Source of the DNA: Dietzia alimentaria 72
Lineage (GTDB): Bacteria; Actinomycetota; Actinomycetes; Mycobacteriales; Mycobacteriaceae
DNA: 64,000 nucleotides
Assembly (NCBI RefSeq): GCF_000226215.1
Contig: NZ_AGFF01000017.1
Location: 1-64,000, forward strand
Direction: 5' to 3'
Below, piece after piece: positions 1 to 8,794 of the stretch. Position 1 is the stretch's first letter; every line of letters starts with the position of its first letter. Under the pieces are notes generated by a model. It was not told where the DNA came from. It did no database searches and was given only the letters and a program-made list of their open reading frames with translations. The position numbers and the translations under genes are program-made.

Positions 1-504
1 GGGACGACCACCTCGATCGTTAACACCAGCACCACCTCTGTAACACCGGCCTCGGATACGTCGGCTGAGACGACCAGCTCGGACTCGCCGACACCACAGC
101 CTCCGGCTCAGACCAGACCGGCGGCTGCGATCGTCGGCGAGGGCGCGGCGTGTGGTCCGCGGGGAGCCGTCGCGGTGTTCGTAGACGGGGCGACCGCGTA
201 CTGCGCCCGTCTCCAATACACCGACGGCGCAGCGTGGTCCCGCGATCCGGCACTGGCACCGAATCCCGCAGCCGAGGAGGCGTTCCGCCGGGCAGGCCCC
301 CAGATCGGGGACCAGTGCATCGGCGCCGACATCGGGCGCACCAGTGTTGACACCAACGGCACCGCGATCGTCTGCGACAACTACATGTGGCGGCAGGACG
401 TGGGCCAGGAACCGTCCCATCCCTGGGTCGACGAACAGGTGAGATGGACAGAGTGCCTGGAATCGTTCACGGCGGACGAATGCCGCGAACAACTCGGCAA
501 CTGA
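1..504 (+). CDS. Secreted Thr/Ser-rich protein, 5'-truncated by the window edge
   Basis: The reading frame is open from base 1 to the TGA at 502-504, so the start lies outside the window. The visible 167 residues begin with about 40 residues rich in Thr, Ser and Pro, as in the linker after a signal peptide or lipobox. A compact C-terminal part of about 120 residues follows with six cysteines, which suggests an exported domain stabilised by disulfides. Composition and layout resemble the lipoproteins at 17150 and 38394 in this window. I do not recognise a named family and no function can be given. Confidence 0.65.
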   Translation, partial: GTTTSIVNTSTTSVTPASDTSAETTSSDSPTPQPPAQTRPAAAIVGEGAACGPRGAVAVFVDGATAYCARLQYTDGAAWSRDPALAPNPAAEEAFRRAGPQIGDQCIGADIGRTSVDTNGTAIVCDNYMWRQDVGQEPSHPWVDEQVRWTECLESFTADECREQLGN

Positions 505-638
505 GCCACGCGTAATACTCCAGGGAGAGCCCCGCCACACCCCGGCCGAACCCCCACACCCTGCCAGGTTCCGCTCAGGATCATCCGACTAACCTGGATG
601 CGACCGGCGCCGAGCAGTCGGCGCGCAGCGACCGCCAG

Positions 639-2309
639 ATGGACCCCATGCCCACAATCGCCGCCGTCACCGCCTTTTTCCGCAATGCGTGGCGCACCCT
701 CACCGCCATGCGCACGGCACTGATCCTGCTGTTCCTGCTCGCCGTGGCCGCCATCCCGGGCGCCCTGCTGCCCCAGCGCAGCCTCAACGAGGGCAACGTC
801 AACGCGTACATCGAGGAAAACGGCTGGCTCGGCGAGGTCTACGACAAGCTCCAGCTGTTCGACGTTTTCTCCAGCTGGTGGTTTACGGCCATCTACGTGC
901 TGCTGTTCGTCTCGCTCGTCGGCTGCCTCACGCCGCGCACGTTCGACCTGGTCAAGCAACTGCGCACGCCCCCGCCGCTCACGCCGCGCAACCTCAGCCG
1001 ACTGCCGCACCACGCCGCGTACCGGACCACTGCCACTCCGGAGCAAGCCGCGGAGCAGGTGCGTCGCGAGCTCAAGGGCCGCGTCCGGCGCAACGACGGC
1101 GACGGCCGCGTCGCCGACACCATCGAATTCTCCACCGAACGCGGCTACTCCCGCGAGGTGGGCAACATCGTCTTCCACTTCGGCCTGCTGGCGCTGCTCA
1201 TCATGTTTGCCGCCGGCAAATTCGTGTACGCCGAGGGCATGCGCGTGATCATCGCCAACGAGGACTCACCGGCGTTCTGCAACACCACCCCCAGCGCCTA
1301 CGACTCGTTCCGTGCCGGACTGCTGGTCGACGGCACCGATCTTGAGCAGTTCTGCATCAAGGTCGAGGACTTCCGCGCCGACTACCTGCCCAACGGCCAG
1401 GCCGAGATGTTCACCTCCAACGTGCGCTACACCGACGAGGTCACGACCACTGACCCCGACACATGGCAGCAGTACAAGATGCAGGTCAATCACCCGCTGC
1501 GCGTCGGCTCCACCCGCGTGTACCTGCAGGGGCACGGCTTCGCGCCCACGTTCACGGTCACGTTCCCGAACGGCGAGACCCGCACAGACACCCAGCATTG
1601 GCAGCCCACTGAACTGCAGACATTCCTCTCGTCGGGCATCATGCGTTTCGACCCGCCGGCCGGTCTCTACCCGGACCTGGTCGAGCGGCGTACGCAGCAG
1701 ATCGCCATTCAGGGGCTGTTCGCGCCGACCGCCCAGTTCGACGGCACGCTGCTCAGCTCCAGGTTTCCGCGGATGGACGACCCGGCCGTGGCCATTGACG
1801 TCCACCGCGGCGACGCCGGCCTCGACACCGGCCGCCCACAGTCGATCTTCTCGCTGGAGCCCGACCTCATCGAATCCGGTGCGCTCAAGCGTGAGGCCCG
1901 CGTCAACCTTCGGCCGGGCGAATCCACCACCCTCGCCGACGGCACATCGATCCGGTTTGACGGCGCCGAGGAATTCGTCAACCTCCAGGTGTCCGAGGAT
2001 CCCACGCAGATCTGGGTGGGCGTGTCGGCGGCCGTGATGATGGCCGGGCTGGTGTTGAGCCTGATGGTGCGGCGCCGACGCATCTGGGCGCGAGTGGGTG
2101 TCGACGACGACGGCGTCACCCGCGTCGACCTGGGCGGCCTGGCAAAGACGGACCGATCAGGCTGGGGGAGCGAGTTCGACGACCTACGAAACCGGCTGGT
2201 CAAGACGTCGGCCGTCACACCCGTCTTGCCCGAACCCGCCAGCACGGACGACACTTCATCTAGTCGCGGCACCGACCCCGATGCCTCGCGGAAGGACGAC
2301 ACCCGGTGA
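639..2309 (+). CDS. resB: Cytochrome c biogenesis protein ResB
   Basis: 556 residues, the usual ResB size. ResB works with CcsB (ResC) in System II cytochrome c maturation, carrying and attaching heme to apocytochrome c outside the membrane. Three hydrophobic segments lie in the N-terminal 200 residues (about 20-40, 85-105 and 180-200). A large extracytoplasmic domain follows, then a last membrane segment near residue 460 followed by a basic RRRR stretch, matching ResB topology. The stop overlaps the ccsB start (GTGA), so the pair is translationally coupled. The usual ccdA and thioredoxin-like partners are not visible downstream and may lie before the window. Confidence 0.93.
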   Translation: MDPMPTIAAVTAFFRNAWRTLTAMRTALILLFLLAVAAIPGALLPQRSLNEGNVNAYIEENGWLGEVYDKLQLFDVFSSWWFTAIYVLLFVSLVGCLTPRTFDLVKQLRTPPPLTPRNLSRLPHHAAYRTTATPEQAAEQVRRELKGRVRRNDGDGRVADTIEFSTERGYSREVGNIVFHFGLLALLIMFAAGKFVYAEGMRVIIANEDSPAFCNTTPSAYDSFRAGLLVDGTDLEQFCIKVEDFRADYLPNGQAEMFTSNVRYTDEVTTTDPDTWQQYKMQVNHPLRVGSTRVYLQGHGFAPTFTVTFPNGETRTDTQHWQPTELQTFLSSGIMRFDPPAGLYPDLVERRTQQIAIQGLFAPTAQFDGTLLSSRFPRMDDPAVAIDVHRGDAGLDTGRPQSIFSLEPDLIESGALKREARVNLRPGESTTLADGTSIRFDGAEEFVNLQVSEDPTQIWVGVSAAVMMAGLVLSLMVRRRRIWARVGVDDDGVTRVDLGGLAKTDRSGWGSEFDDLRNRLVKTSAVTPVLPEPASTDDTSSSRGTDPDASRKDDTR

Positions 2310-3310
2310 ACACCTTGATTCTCGCGCAGGGACTCCCTGTCAACGAGACGCTCTCCAACCTCAGTGACCTCACGTTCCGTACGGCTTTCGGACTGTACGC
2401 ACTGGCCCTGCTGGCGTCGATGATCTACTACGCCGGATTCCGGGTGGCCAAGGTGGCCGAGCCGAACCGCGAGCTGGCCGGCGCGGGCGGTCCCGGGCTG
2501 ACGGAGTCCACCTCGATCACCGACACCGGTGATGAGGACCGCGCCTCCGCCGGCAGTACGCGGTGGGCGCGGATCGCGCAGATGTTCATCATGCTCGCCT
2601 GGCTGTTCCAGGCGGCCGCACTGGTGCTGCGCGGAGTGGCGACGAGCCGCTTCCCGTGGGGCAACATGTACGAGTTCATCCTGGCTTCCACCCTGTTGGG
2701 AGTGGGGGCCGGACTGATCTTCCTGCGCAAGCCTGCACTGGCCGTGGCCTGGCCGTACGTCCTGGTTCCGGTGCTGGCGCTGCTGTTCTTCGGCGGGACG
2801 CACCTGTACTCCGAGGCCGCTCCCGTGGTGCCGGCGCTGCGGTCGTACTGGCTGCCGATTCACGTCTCGATCATCTCGCTGGCCTCGGGCATTCTTCTGA
2901 TCGGCGGCGTCTCGTCGATCATGTATCTGATCCGTGTGTGGCAGCCGCAGGGCGCCGAGCACGGCTGGGGCGCCGCGATTGCCCGTCCGCTGCCCGCCGC
3001 CGACACCCTCGACCGGCTGGCCTACCGCACCACGGTCATCGGCTTCCCCATCTTCGGCGTGGGCATCCTGCTGGGCGCGGTCTGGGCCGAGAGTGCGTGG
3101 GGCCGCTTCTGGGGCTGGGACCCCAAGGAGACCGCCTCGTTCGTGTCCTGGGTCCTCTACGCCGGCTACCTGCACGCTCGTGCGACCTCGGGCTGGGGCG
3201 CCAAGAAGGCGGCGTGGATCAACATCGCCGGATTCTCGGTGTTGATCTTCAACCTGTTCTTCATCAACATCGTGGTCTCGGGCCTGCACTCCTACGCGGG
3301 TCTGAACTAG
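2306..3310 (+). CDS. ccsB: Cytochrome c biogenesis protein CcsB (ResC/CcsA type)
   Basis: 334-residue multi-pass membrane protein. The signature tryptophan-rich WWD heme-handling motif is present as WGRFWGWDPKETASF near residue 270, followed by two C-terminal membrane helices. Family knowledge: CcsB binds heme in the membrane through the WWD loop and flanking histidines and forms the heme lyase with ResB. The GTG start overlaps the resB stop by four bases. A basic and acidic cytoplasmic loop lies at residues 50-85. A perfect 24-bp inverted repeat just downstream (3366-3433) probably ends the transcript. Confidence 0.95.
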   Translation: MNTLILAQGLPVNETLSNLSDLTFRTAFGLYALALLASMIYYAGFRVAKVAEPNRELAGAGGPGLTESTSITDTGDEDRASAGSTRWARIAQMFIMLAWLFQAAALVLRGVATSRFPWGNMYEFILASTLLGVGAGLIFLRKPALAVAWPYVLVPVLALLFFGGTHLYSEAAPVVPALRSYWLPIHVSIISLASGILLIGGVSSIMYLIRVWQPQGAEHGWGAAIARPLPAADTLDRLAYRTTVIGFPIFGVGILLGAVWAESAWGRFWGWDPKETASFVSWVLYAGYLHARATSGWGAKKAAWINIAGFSVLIFNLFFINIVVSGLHSYAGLN

Positions 3311-3365
3311 CCGCCGAGCCCGGCCCGTCCCGCCGGCTCGCACCGCACCAGCCCCAGCGCCGCAA

Positions 3366-3433
3366 CAGCCGCGCCCTCCAGAGTCATCCGGACGCGATAT
3401 GTCCGGGCAGGATGACTCTGGAGGGCGCGGCTG
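3366..3433. repeat. 68-bp palindromic repeat, copy 1 (bidirectional terminator-like)
   Basis: Perfect 24-bp inverted arms (3366-3389 and 3410-3433) surround a 20-base centre. The centre can form a second hairpin (CCGGAC / GTCCGG around GCGATAT). It lies between convergent ccsB and the DJ-1 gene. Copies of identical 68-bp length occur at 24240-24307 and 29275-29342, all starting CAGCCGCGCC and ending GCGCGGCTG with a GATAT[AG]TC core. Confidence 0.9.
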
Positions 3434-3494
3434 CGGTTGGCGGGGTGCGGGGCTGCGGTTGGCGGGGTGCTGGGCTGCGGTTGGCGGGGTGCGG
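3429..3494. repeat. Three tandem 22-bp repeats
   Basis: Three head-to-tail copies of a 22-bp unit beginning GGCTGCGGTTGGCGGGGTGC, with one base differing in the middle copy. The first unit starts inside the right arm of the 68-bp palindrome, so the array appears to have grown from its edge. Copy 2 of the palindrome at 24.3 kb has a comparable G-rich array on the same side. Confidence 0.9.
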
Positions 3495-3552
3495 CGGATC
3501 GCGGGTAGTGAGACGCGGCCCGCTGACTCGGACCGCGACTGACGGAGGTGCG

Positions 3553-4254
3553 CTACTTGGAGAAGTCGGCGACAAGTCGCTGAGCGAGATCCGTCGAGGA
3601 CTGCGGGTTCTGGCCTGTGTACAGGTTGCGGTCCACAACAACGTGGGAGCCCCACGGCTCAGCGGCCGAGGAGTACTTCGCGCCCAGCTCAACCAGCTTG
3701 TCCTCGAGGAGCCAGGGTGCCTTGTCCGCCAACCCGGCCTGCTCTTCCTCGCGGTTGGAGAACGCGGTCATCTGGTAACCCGCGAACGGCGAGGACGCAG
3801 GATCCGCCGAGGCGGCCAGTACCGCGGCCGGGGCGTGGCACAGCATGGCCAGGGTTTTGCCGGAGGTCATCCGGTCGCTGAGAATCGCGCCGGAGGCCTG
3901 GTCGGTCGCCAGATCCTGGAGCGGCCCGTGCCCGCCCGGGTAGAAGACGAGGTCAAAATCTGCGTGATCGACGGTGGTCAGATCAGCGGGGGAATTCAGA
4001 ACCGGCTGCAGTCGTTCGAGCGAGGCCTTGACCCTCTGGAGGGTGTCCGGGTCGCCGGCGCCTTCGGCCAGACTCGCCTGGTCAACAGTGGGCGTGCGCC
4101 CGCCGGGGGTTGCCACGGTGACGGACCAGCCGGCATCGGTGAACACCTCGTAGGGGGCCACGAACTCCTCCGCCCAGAAACCGGTCGGATGCTCGGTCCC
4201 GTCCTTGAGGGTCCAGTGGTCGGCTGCGGAAAGAATCATCAGAACGTTTGTCAT
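3553..4254 (-). CDS. DJ-1/PfpI family protein (type 1 glutamine amidotransferase-like, Hsp31-type)
   Basis: 233 residues covering a complete DJ-1/PfpI fold. The nucleophile elbow reads AMLCHAPAAVLAA near residue 137, giving the conserved Cys followed by His. An upstream YPGGHGPLQDL motif carries the acid and glycine residues typical of Hsp31/GATase1-like proteins. Family members act as glyoxalase III, deglycase or holding chaperone; which applies here is not shown. It is a single gene with its stop facing ccsB across the palindrome at 3366. A DUF4287-like gene lies upstream on the same strand with 21 bases between. Confidence 0.88.
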   Translation of the reverse strand: MTNVLMILSAADHWTLKDGTEHPTGFWAEEFVAPYEVFTDAGWSVTVATPGGRTPTVDQASLAEGAGDPDTLQRVKASLERLQPVLNSPADLTTVDHADFDLVFYPGGHGPLQDLATDQASGAILSDRMTSGKTLAMLCHAPAAVLAASADPASSPFAGYQMTAFSNREEEQAGLADKAPWLLEDKLVELGAKYSSAAEPWGSHVVVDRNLYTGQNPQSSTDLAQRLVADFSK

Positions 4255-4275
4255 TTCCGCAAGCGTACGCCTCTG

Positions 4276-4821
4276 TCAGAGTTGCGCGAGCAAGTCTTTC
4301 CAGACGGGCCGCCAGTAGTCGATGGCCTCGGCTGAGTCGAGTTTGGTGTGCGTCAGCCCGACTGACGACCTGCTACCGGGCTTGTCACTGATGTGCACCG
4401 CCACGCGAGTGCCGTCCGCCAGCGGGACCCGCCAATAGCGCCACTTCTCCGTGCTCGACGTGGTGCCGGGTGCGGCGATGGCCACCCCACCGAACTCCTC
4501 ACGGTCCGCGACGAGATCCGACCATGCCTGCAGGGCAGCATCCTTGTCGGCCGAGATGGTCCGCGAAGTGGACAGCTGAAAGTCGCCGGTGCAGGACTGG
4601 CCCGGAACCCGTAGTCCGGTGTGCTGCCCGTACGCGATAGCCGTGCCCTGGGCCCACCACTCGCGACGCTCGACCGACTCCGGCATCTGGGCGAGCGCGA
4701 GAACGGCGATCGCGGAATGGGGCATCTCCCGCGCCCCTGCTGCGTCGAGCATCTCGACCCACTCGTCCCACGAGCGCCCGGTGGCGGAGGCGATGCCGGC
4801 GGTGTTGGAGGGCTTGACCAT
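4276..4821 (-). CDS. DUF4287-like / SRPBCC-type hypothetical protein
   Basis: About 181 residues. I chose the internal ATG at 4821 because the protein from there opens with the family-like stretch ATGRSWDEWVEMLDAAGA, while the 30 residues upstream are basic and low-complexity. N-terminal residues 10-70 resemble DUF4287 (kinase-associated or DUF5655-linked modules), with WDEW, AGAREMPH and WW motifs. The C-terminal part resembles an activator-of-Hsp90 or polyketide-cyclase-like fold (RYWRVPLADGTRVAVHISDK). Function is unknown. It follows the DUF4352-type gene at 4945 on the same strand with a 123-base gap, so co-transcription is possible. Confidence 0.7.
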   Translation of the reverse strand: MVKPSNTAGIASATGRSWDEWVEMLDAAGAREMPHSAIAVLALAQMPESVERREWWAQGTAIAYGQHTGLRVPGQSCTGDFQLSTSRTISADKDAALQAWSDLVADREEFGGVAIAAPGTTSSTEKWRYWRVPLADGTRVAVHISDKPGSRSSVGLTHTKLDSAEAIDYWRPVWKDLLAQL

Positions 4822-4944
4822 GCCCTCATGCTGCCGCAGAAGCGAGCGGGTGGACGCGCATTCGGGGCGTTGCGTCCGTACCCCGCCACCGTTGCGCCCG
4901 CCCGGCCACATTCGCGCCCGCGCGCCACAGGTGTCGGCGTGGAG

Positions 4945-5934
4945 TTACTCGACGGCGACAAACACCTCGCCGCCACCGAACGTGCCGAGATCGAGCCGCA
5001 GGAGCCCTGACTCGCCCTCGGGGACCGCCAGGTCGATGTTGCCGGTCGCGGAGGCGCCGGTGTAGAGCTCGCCCTCCAGCGGTTCGGGTGTGACGGCAGA
5101 GTGGTCGTACGAGCGGATGACGTTGCCGCCGTCGGTGACGAACGCCGCGCTGATGAAGTCAGCAAGCCCCGACTCGTCGCCGATGTAGGTAGCGGTGAGG
5201 TTCACCAGCGCGTACTGACTTCCCGCTGGCGGCGGGTCGTTGAACATGTTCGCGGCCATGACCTGATCGGTGGCATTGCGGGTGAAGCTGTTCACGACGA
5301 CCTCCCATTCCTCGGTCCTGAGGGTGTCGCCGATGGCCGAAGGGTTGGCCCGGGTGCCGACGGCCCCTCCGCTCTCGCCAGCCGCGGCCTCGCTGCCGGA
5401 GCTGCTCGAGTCGCCGGAGTCCGACCTCGCGACGGTCACATTCTCATCAAATGCATTGTCGAAGGCGTCGCCCACCACGGTGACGAAGAAGGCCATTGCC
5501 ATGATCGTCCCGATAATGGACACGATGACCGCGGCGATCGCAGTCCCCTTGGGCTTGCCGCTCATGAAAAGGCCGACGACGCCCAGGATGAAGCCGAAGG
5601 GCAGGAGGATCCATCCGACGATCGCGGCGCCCGGTACAACGGACATGATTGCGCCCAGGATGGCGACGACCAGGGCGACGATCCCGATGGTGTTCCGCGT
5701 CTTGACGGGCTCCTCGCCCGGGTAGGGCGCGTTTCCGTAGCCGGGAGGGCCGAACGGAGGAGGGGGTCCGCCGTACTGCGGTTGCGGGTTGGTTGGCCCA
5801 CCGTACGGCGGGTGGGGGCCCGGCGCCCCGGCGAATTCGTACCGAGGTTGAGAGCCGGTTTCGTTCCCCTGTTGGTTACCTGGGTTGGACGGTTCGGAGG
5901 GTCGTGCCGTCCAGGGACCTTTAGATTCTGACAT
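4945..5934 (-). CDS. Pro-rich DUF4190/DUF4352-type membrane protein
   Basis: 329 residues from the ATG at 5934 (MSESKGPW). Residues 1-85 are a Pro/Gly/Tyr-rich cytoplasmic tail of GGP and PPPFGPPG type, common in actinobacterial cell-surface proteins. Three hydrophobic segments follow at about 95-165, as in DUF4190. After an Asp/Ser/Gly-rich linker, a C-terminal domain of about 130 residues starts at GTRANPSAIGDTL. It resembles DUF4352, an immunoglobulin-like domain with tyrosine/valine beta strands. It is probably displayed outside the membrane. No catalytic residues are apparent and the role is unknown. Confidence 0.75.
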   Translation of the reverse strand: MSESKGPWTARPSEPSNPGNQQGNETGSQPRYEFAGAPGPHPPYGGPTNPQPQYGGPPPPFGPPGYGNAPYPGEEPVKTRNTIGIVALVVAILGAIMSVVPGAAIVGWILLPFGFILGVVGLFMSGKPKGTAIAAVIVSIIGTIMAMAFFVTVVGDAFDNAFDENVTVARSDSGDSSSSGSEAAAGESGGAVGTRANPSAIGDTLRTEEWEVVVNSFTRNATDQVMAANMFNDPPPAGSQYALVNLTATYIGDESGLADFISAAFVTDGGNVIRSYDHSAVTPEPLEGELYTGASATGNIDLAVPEGESGLLRLDLGTFGGGEVFVAVE

Positions 5935-6032
5935 GTGTCTAAGGATCACATAATGACACGCTGATCGCATGCTTCCTGGCGGACGAGGTGGTCGCTGCAT
6001 TGCTGAGCACACGTCCAGGTTTAAAGGTCCCG

Positions 6033-7754
6033 CTATGACCGGCCACCAGTGGAGCTGCTGGTCGTCGCCAGCGCCCGCACCTCACCCTTGGCCACCTTGC
6101 CGCCAGGCGCGGTCGGGAGCTCGTCCACCACCAGGAGCTTCTCCGGCAGGTACTCGCGGGTGACGCCTTCGGCGCGCAGCCAGTCGGTGAGCTCGGGCAG
6201 GGTGAGAGCGTCAGCGCCGGGCTCGAGCGTGACGACCACGCACAGGCGTTCACCGAACACCTCGTCCGGGACGCCGACTGCCGCGACCATCGCTACGGAT
6301 GGGTGCTCCCGGACGTGGTCCTCGACCTCCACGGCGGAGATGTTCTTGCCGCCCCGGATGATGAGGTCGGCCAGCCGCCCGACCACGCGGAGGCGATCCG
6401 ACTCGTCGATCTCCACCACGTCGCCCAGTAGGACCCACCCGTCGTCGGTGAACAACTCGGCATTGGCCGCGGGGTCGTTCCAGTATCCGGGAGAGGTCAG
6501 GACTCCTTTTACCGCTGGCTGACCCCGCCGGATGCCCGGGCCCGTGACCTCGCGGGGCCCGTCGAAGACGCGCACGCGCATCTCCGGGATGATGCGGCCG
6601 CCGGTCGTGAGCCGGGTCTCGTCGTCGTCGTGGATCGAGGTGGCGCTGGCAGCGCCCGTCTCGTTGGATCCGTAGAACTGCAACGACTTGGCCCCGGTGA
6701 CGTCTTCGAAGCGTTTCGCCTCGGCAAACGGGACCGCCTCACCACCAGTGAACATCACTCGCAGGTCCTCGAGTCGGTCCAGTGGCGGCTGCGAGCAGTG
6801 CAGCATCATCCGGAACTGCGTGCTCACACACGCCAGGACGGTCGCGCGGTGCTCGCGCATCATGGTGATGGCGGTGGGGGCGTCGAACCGCTCCATCACC
6901 AGGGCTGGCCGGCCCAGCAGCGCGGGCAGGAAGTGGGACGTCCACAGACCGAAGCCGAACGGTGCCGGCACGAACGCTGCGACGGTCTCGTTGGGGGTCA
7001 ACTCGGCGTTGCGACAGGCTAGTGCGGCGAATGCGGTCCACCGGAGTTGTGTCTGCGTGACCAGCTTGGGTCGACCGGTGGTGCCGGAGGTGCTGTTGAG
7101 CATGGAGACCTCATCGACGCCGAACGCGTGCCGGGGGTCGACGGGCACAGCGCGGGCGAGATCGATCCCGTCCGTGCCGCCAGCCTGGTCGTCCTCCCCA
7201 ACGCGTCCCTTCGCGATTGTTATTCCGTCGACCAGCAGGACACTGTCGACGGCGACGCCACGGTCCCGCAGGTCGGCGAGCAGGTCTGCCACAGGTACGC
7301 CACGCATGTGCGGCGCGGTGACCAGGACCCGTGCGCCGGCCGAGGCCATGATGTGGGCGACCTCGGCGGGTCCGGAGCGCGCGCCCATCGCGGCGACCCG
7401 GACCCCGGCGCGGTAGGCGCCCACCAGTGCGACGTGGAAACCGGCCGTGTCCGGCAGGTACACCGCCACCGACTCCGGGCGCTGCTCTGAGGAAAGCTCC
7501 GGGCCGGCGCCGTTGTCGGACCGCAGCGCGCTGTACACCCGATCGGCGGCGAGGTCGTACTCGGCCCACGTGGTGGTGCCATCGGGGCTGATGTAGGCGG
7601 GCTCGTCGCCGCGGGTGCGGGCCCAGTGGCGGACCATCTCGCTCACGGAGACGCCCGTGAACGCATCGGGGGCGGTGGTGAAGTCGTCGAGGGTTACGGG
7701 CCCGGGCCCGGGATGTGCTGCGTGCCGGTTCTTCACTAGCTCATACTTACCCAT
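6033..7754 (-). CDS. AMP-dependent acyl-CoA synthetase / acid-CoA ligase
   Basis: About 573 residues from the ATG at 7754 (MGKYELVKNRH); the longer frame to 7841 adds only a basic low-complexity leader. Adenylate-forming superfamily motifs are complete: P-loop-like STSGTTGRPK near residue 200, YGSNETG, GDVVEIDESDRLRVVGRLADLI, and the C-terminal PGGKVAK with the catalytic lysine. The enzyme activates a carboxylate to acyl-AMP and then a thioester. Aryl acids (DhbE/EntE-like) or medium acyl chains are possible substrates. No siderophore or beta-oxidation neighbours are present, so the substrate is open. The gene stands alone. Confidence 0.9.
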   Translation of the reverse strand: MGKYELVKNRHAAHPGPGPVTLDDFTTAPDAFTGVSVSEMVRHWARTRGDEPAYISPDGTTTWAEYDLAADRVYSALRSDNGAGPELSSEQRPESVAVYLPDTAGFHVALVGAYRAGVRVAAMGARSGPAEVAHIMASAGARVLVTAPHMRGVPVADLLADLRDRGVAVDSVLLVDGITIAKGRVGEDDQAGGTDGIDLARAVPVDPRHAFGVDEVSMLNSTSGTTGRPKLVTQTQLRWTAFAALACRNAELTPNETVAAFVPAPFGFGLWTSHFLPALLGRPALVMERFDAPTAITMMREHRATVLACVSTQFRMMLHCSQPPLDRLEDLRVMFTGGEAVPFAEAKRFEDVTGAKSLQFYGSNETGAASATSIHDDDETRLTTGGRIIPEMRVRVFDGPREVTGPGIRRGQPAVKGVLTSPGYWNDPAANAELFTDDGWVLLGDVVEIDESDRLRVVGRLADLIIRGGKNISAVEVEDHVREHPSVAMVAAVGVPDEVFGERLCVVVTLEPGADALTLPELTDWLRAEGVTREYLPEKLLVVDELPTAPGGKVAKGEVRALATTSSSTGGRS

Positions 7755-7856
7755 GCCGCGTCGTGATGTCGATGCGGCACCATCGGCGCAGCGCGGTTTG
7801 TGCGGCGCCGTCGACGCGGCGCGGTGGGGCCATCCGCGCAATGGCGTGCTCGGATC

Positions 7857-8576
7857 TCAGCAGGCGGGCTTGAGGAACGCCTTGAGGTAGCCGCCGGTCT
7901 CGTGGAGGAGCGCGTGTTTTCGCGACCGGGACAGGGGTTTGGGCGTGTCGGTGACGTAGACCGGTCCGTCAAAGCACTGCTCGAAGTACATCCGGACCCT
8001 CGATACGTGCCCCCAGTAGGTCACCGCCAGAAGCGATTCGTATCCGCGGTCGCGGGCGATGCGGGTGGCGGCGGTCGTCTCGCCTTCCGTGGTACCGATG
8101 TCCGGCTCAAAGCACTCGATCTGGATGCGGCGCCCGTCGCGTGCGGTGACGGGGCTTGCCGCGCAATAGGCCGTGATCGCGGCCGAGTAGGAGTCGCGGC
8201 CTCCTGGCGTGGGCTGTGAGACCAAGATCCGGTCGGTCACGCCTTCCTCTGCCAGGTGGCGCGCGTAGACGTAGCGGTCGTCGTTCGCTCCGGCGACCAC
8301 CACTATGGCGTCGACGTGGTCGGGTGAGTCGGTGCGCGGGAAGAGGACGGCGCTCGCGGCCGTCAACCCGGTCACAGTGGCGGCGACGGCGACGAGAACC
8401 GTCGCGAGAACTGCGATGCGGCGGCGTAGGGAGCGTGGTCTCTCTGCAGAGAGGTCACTGAGCGGGGCTGTGACGGGGCTGAGCCGCGCGCCGCTCGATG
8501 GATGCTGCCGCTGTCTGCCGCCGGACCGAAGCTGCCACGCGGCCGCGCTCGCCGCCCGCGGCCGATCGCAGCCCAA
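7857..8576 (-). CDS. DUF218 (YdcF/ElyC/SanA-like) membrane-anchored protein
   Basis: 239 residues. A basic N-terminus precedes one membrane helix near residues 55-75. The extracytoplasmic domain then has the DUF218 pattern: VVVAGANDDRY, a TEGETTAA acidic/Thr motif near residue 165, and LAVTYWGHVSRVRMYF, with a final cysteine. Related ElyC/SanA proteins affect envelope and peptidoglycan precursor metabolism in other bacteria. The canonical opening of the family is degenerate here. The start is uncertain because no strong ribosome site marks 8576. The gene lies downstream of ligD with a 218-base gap. Confidence 0.75.
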   Translation of the reverse strand: MGCDRPRAASAAAWQLRSGGRQRQHPSSGARLSPVTAPLSDLSAERPRSLRRRIAVLATVLVAVAATVTGLTAASAVLFPRTDSPDHVDAIVVVAGANDDRYVYARHLAEEGVTDRILVSQPTPGGRDSYSAAITAYCAASPVTARDGRRIQIECFEPDIGTTEGETTAATRIARDRGYESLLAVTYWGHVSRVRMYFEQCFDGPVYVTDTPKPLSRSRKHALLHETGGYLKAFLKPAC

Positions 8577-8588
8577 TCCGCGGGAGTT

Positions 8589-8640
8589 TTGTCGTGGTGG
8601 CTGCGAAGGAACAGCGATTTTTTCGCACTGAGCACGACAA
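8589..8640 (-). terminator. Nested inverted repeat after ligD
   Basis: The only structure I see in the 218 bases between ligD and the DUF218 gene. An outer perfect 8-bp stem (8589-8596 with 8633-8640) encloses an inner 6-bp stem (8602-8607 with 8622-8627). There is no T-run, so a terminator role is inferred from position only. Confidence 0.45.
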
Positions 8641-8794
8641 GACGGGGGCTGCGGTGGGCGACGCTGCGCGACGAGCGCCGCGGTGGGGGCGCAGGGAGTT
8701 GCGCGGGTAGCGACGAGAGGCAGCGAGCTTCGGCGGGGGCAGCGGGAGCGGCGAGTGTCTCCGGCGAGGTGCGGCTGCAGCAGCCCGAACCGGC

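Noticed and set aside
1709-3655. 648-codon minus-strand frame across resB and ccsB
   Set aside because: It is the antisense of two well-supported genes, Arg/Gly/Pro-rich throughout and without any domain. High GC keeps such frames open.
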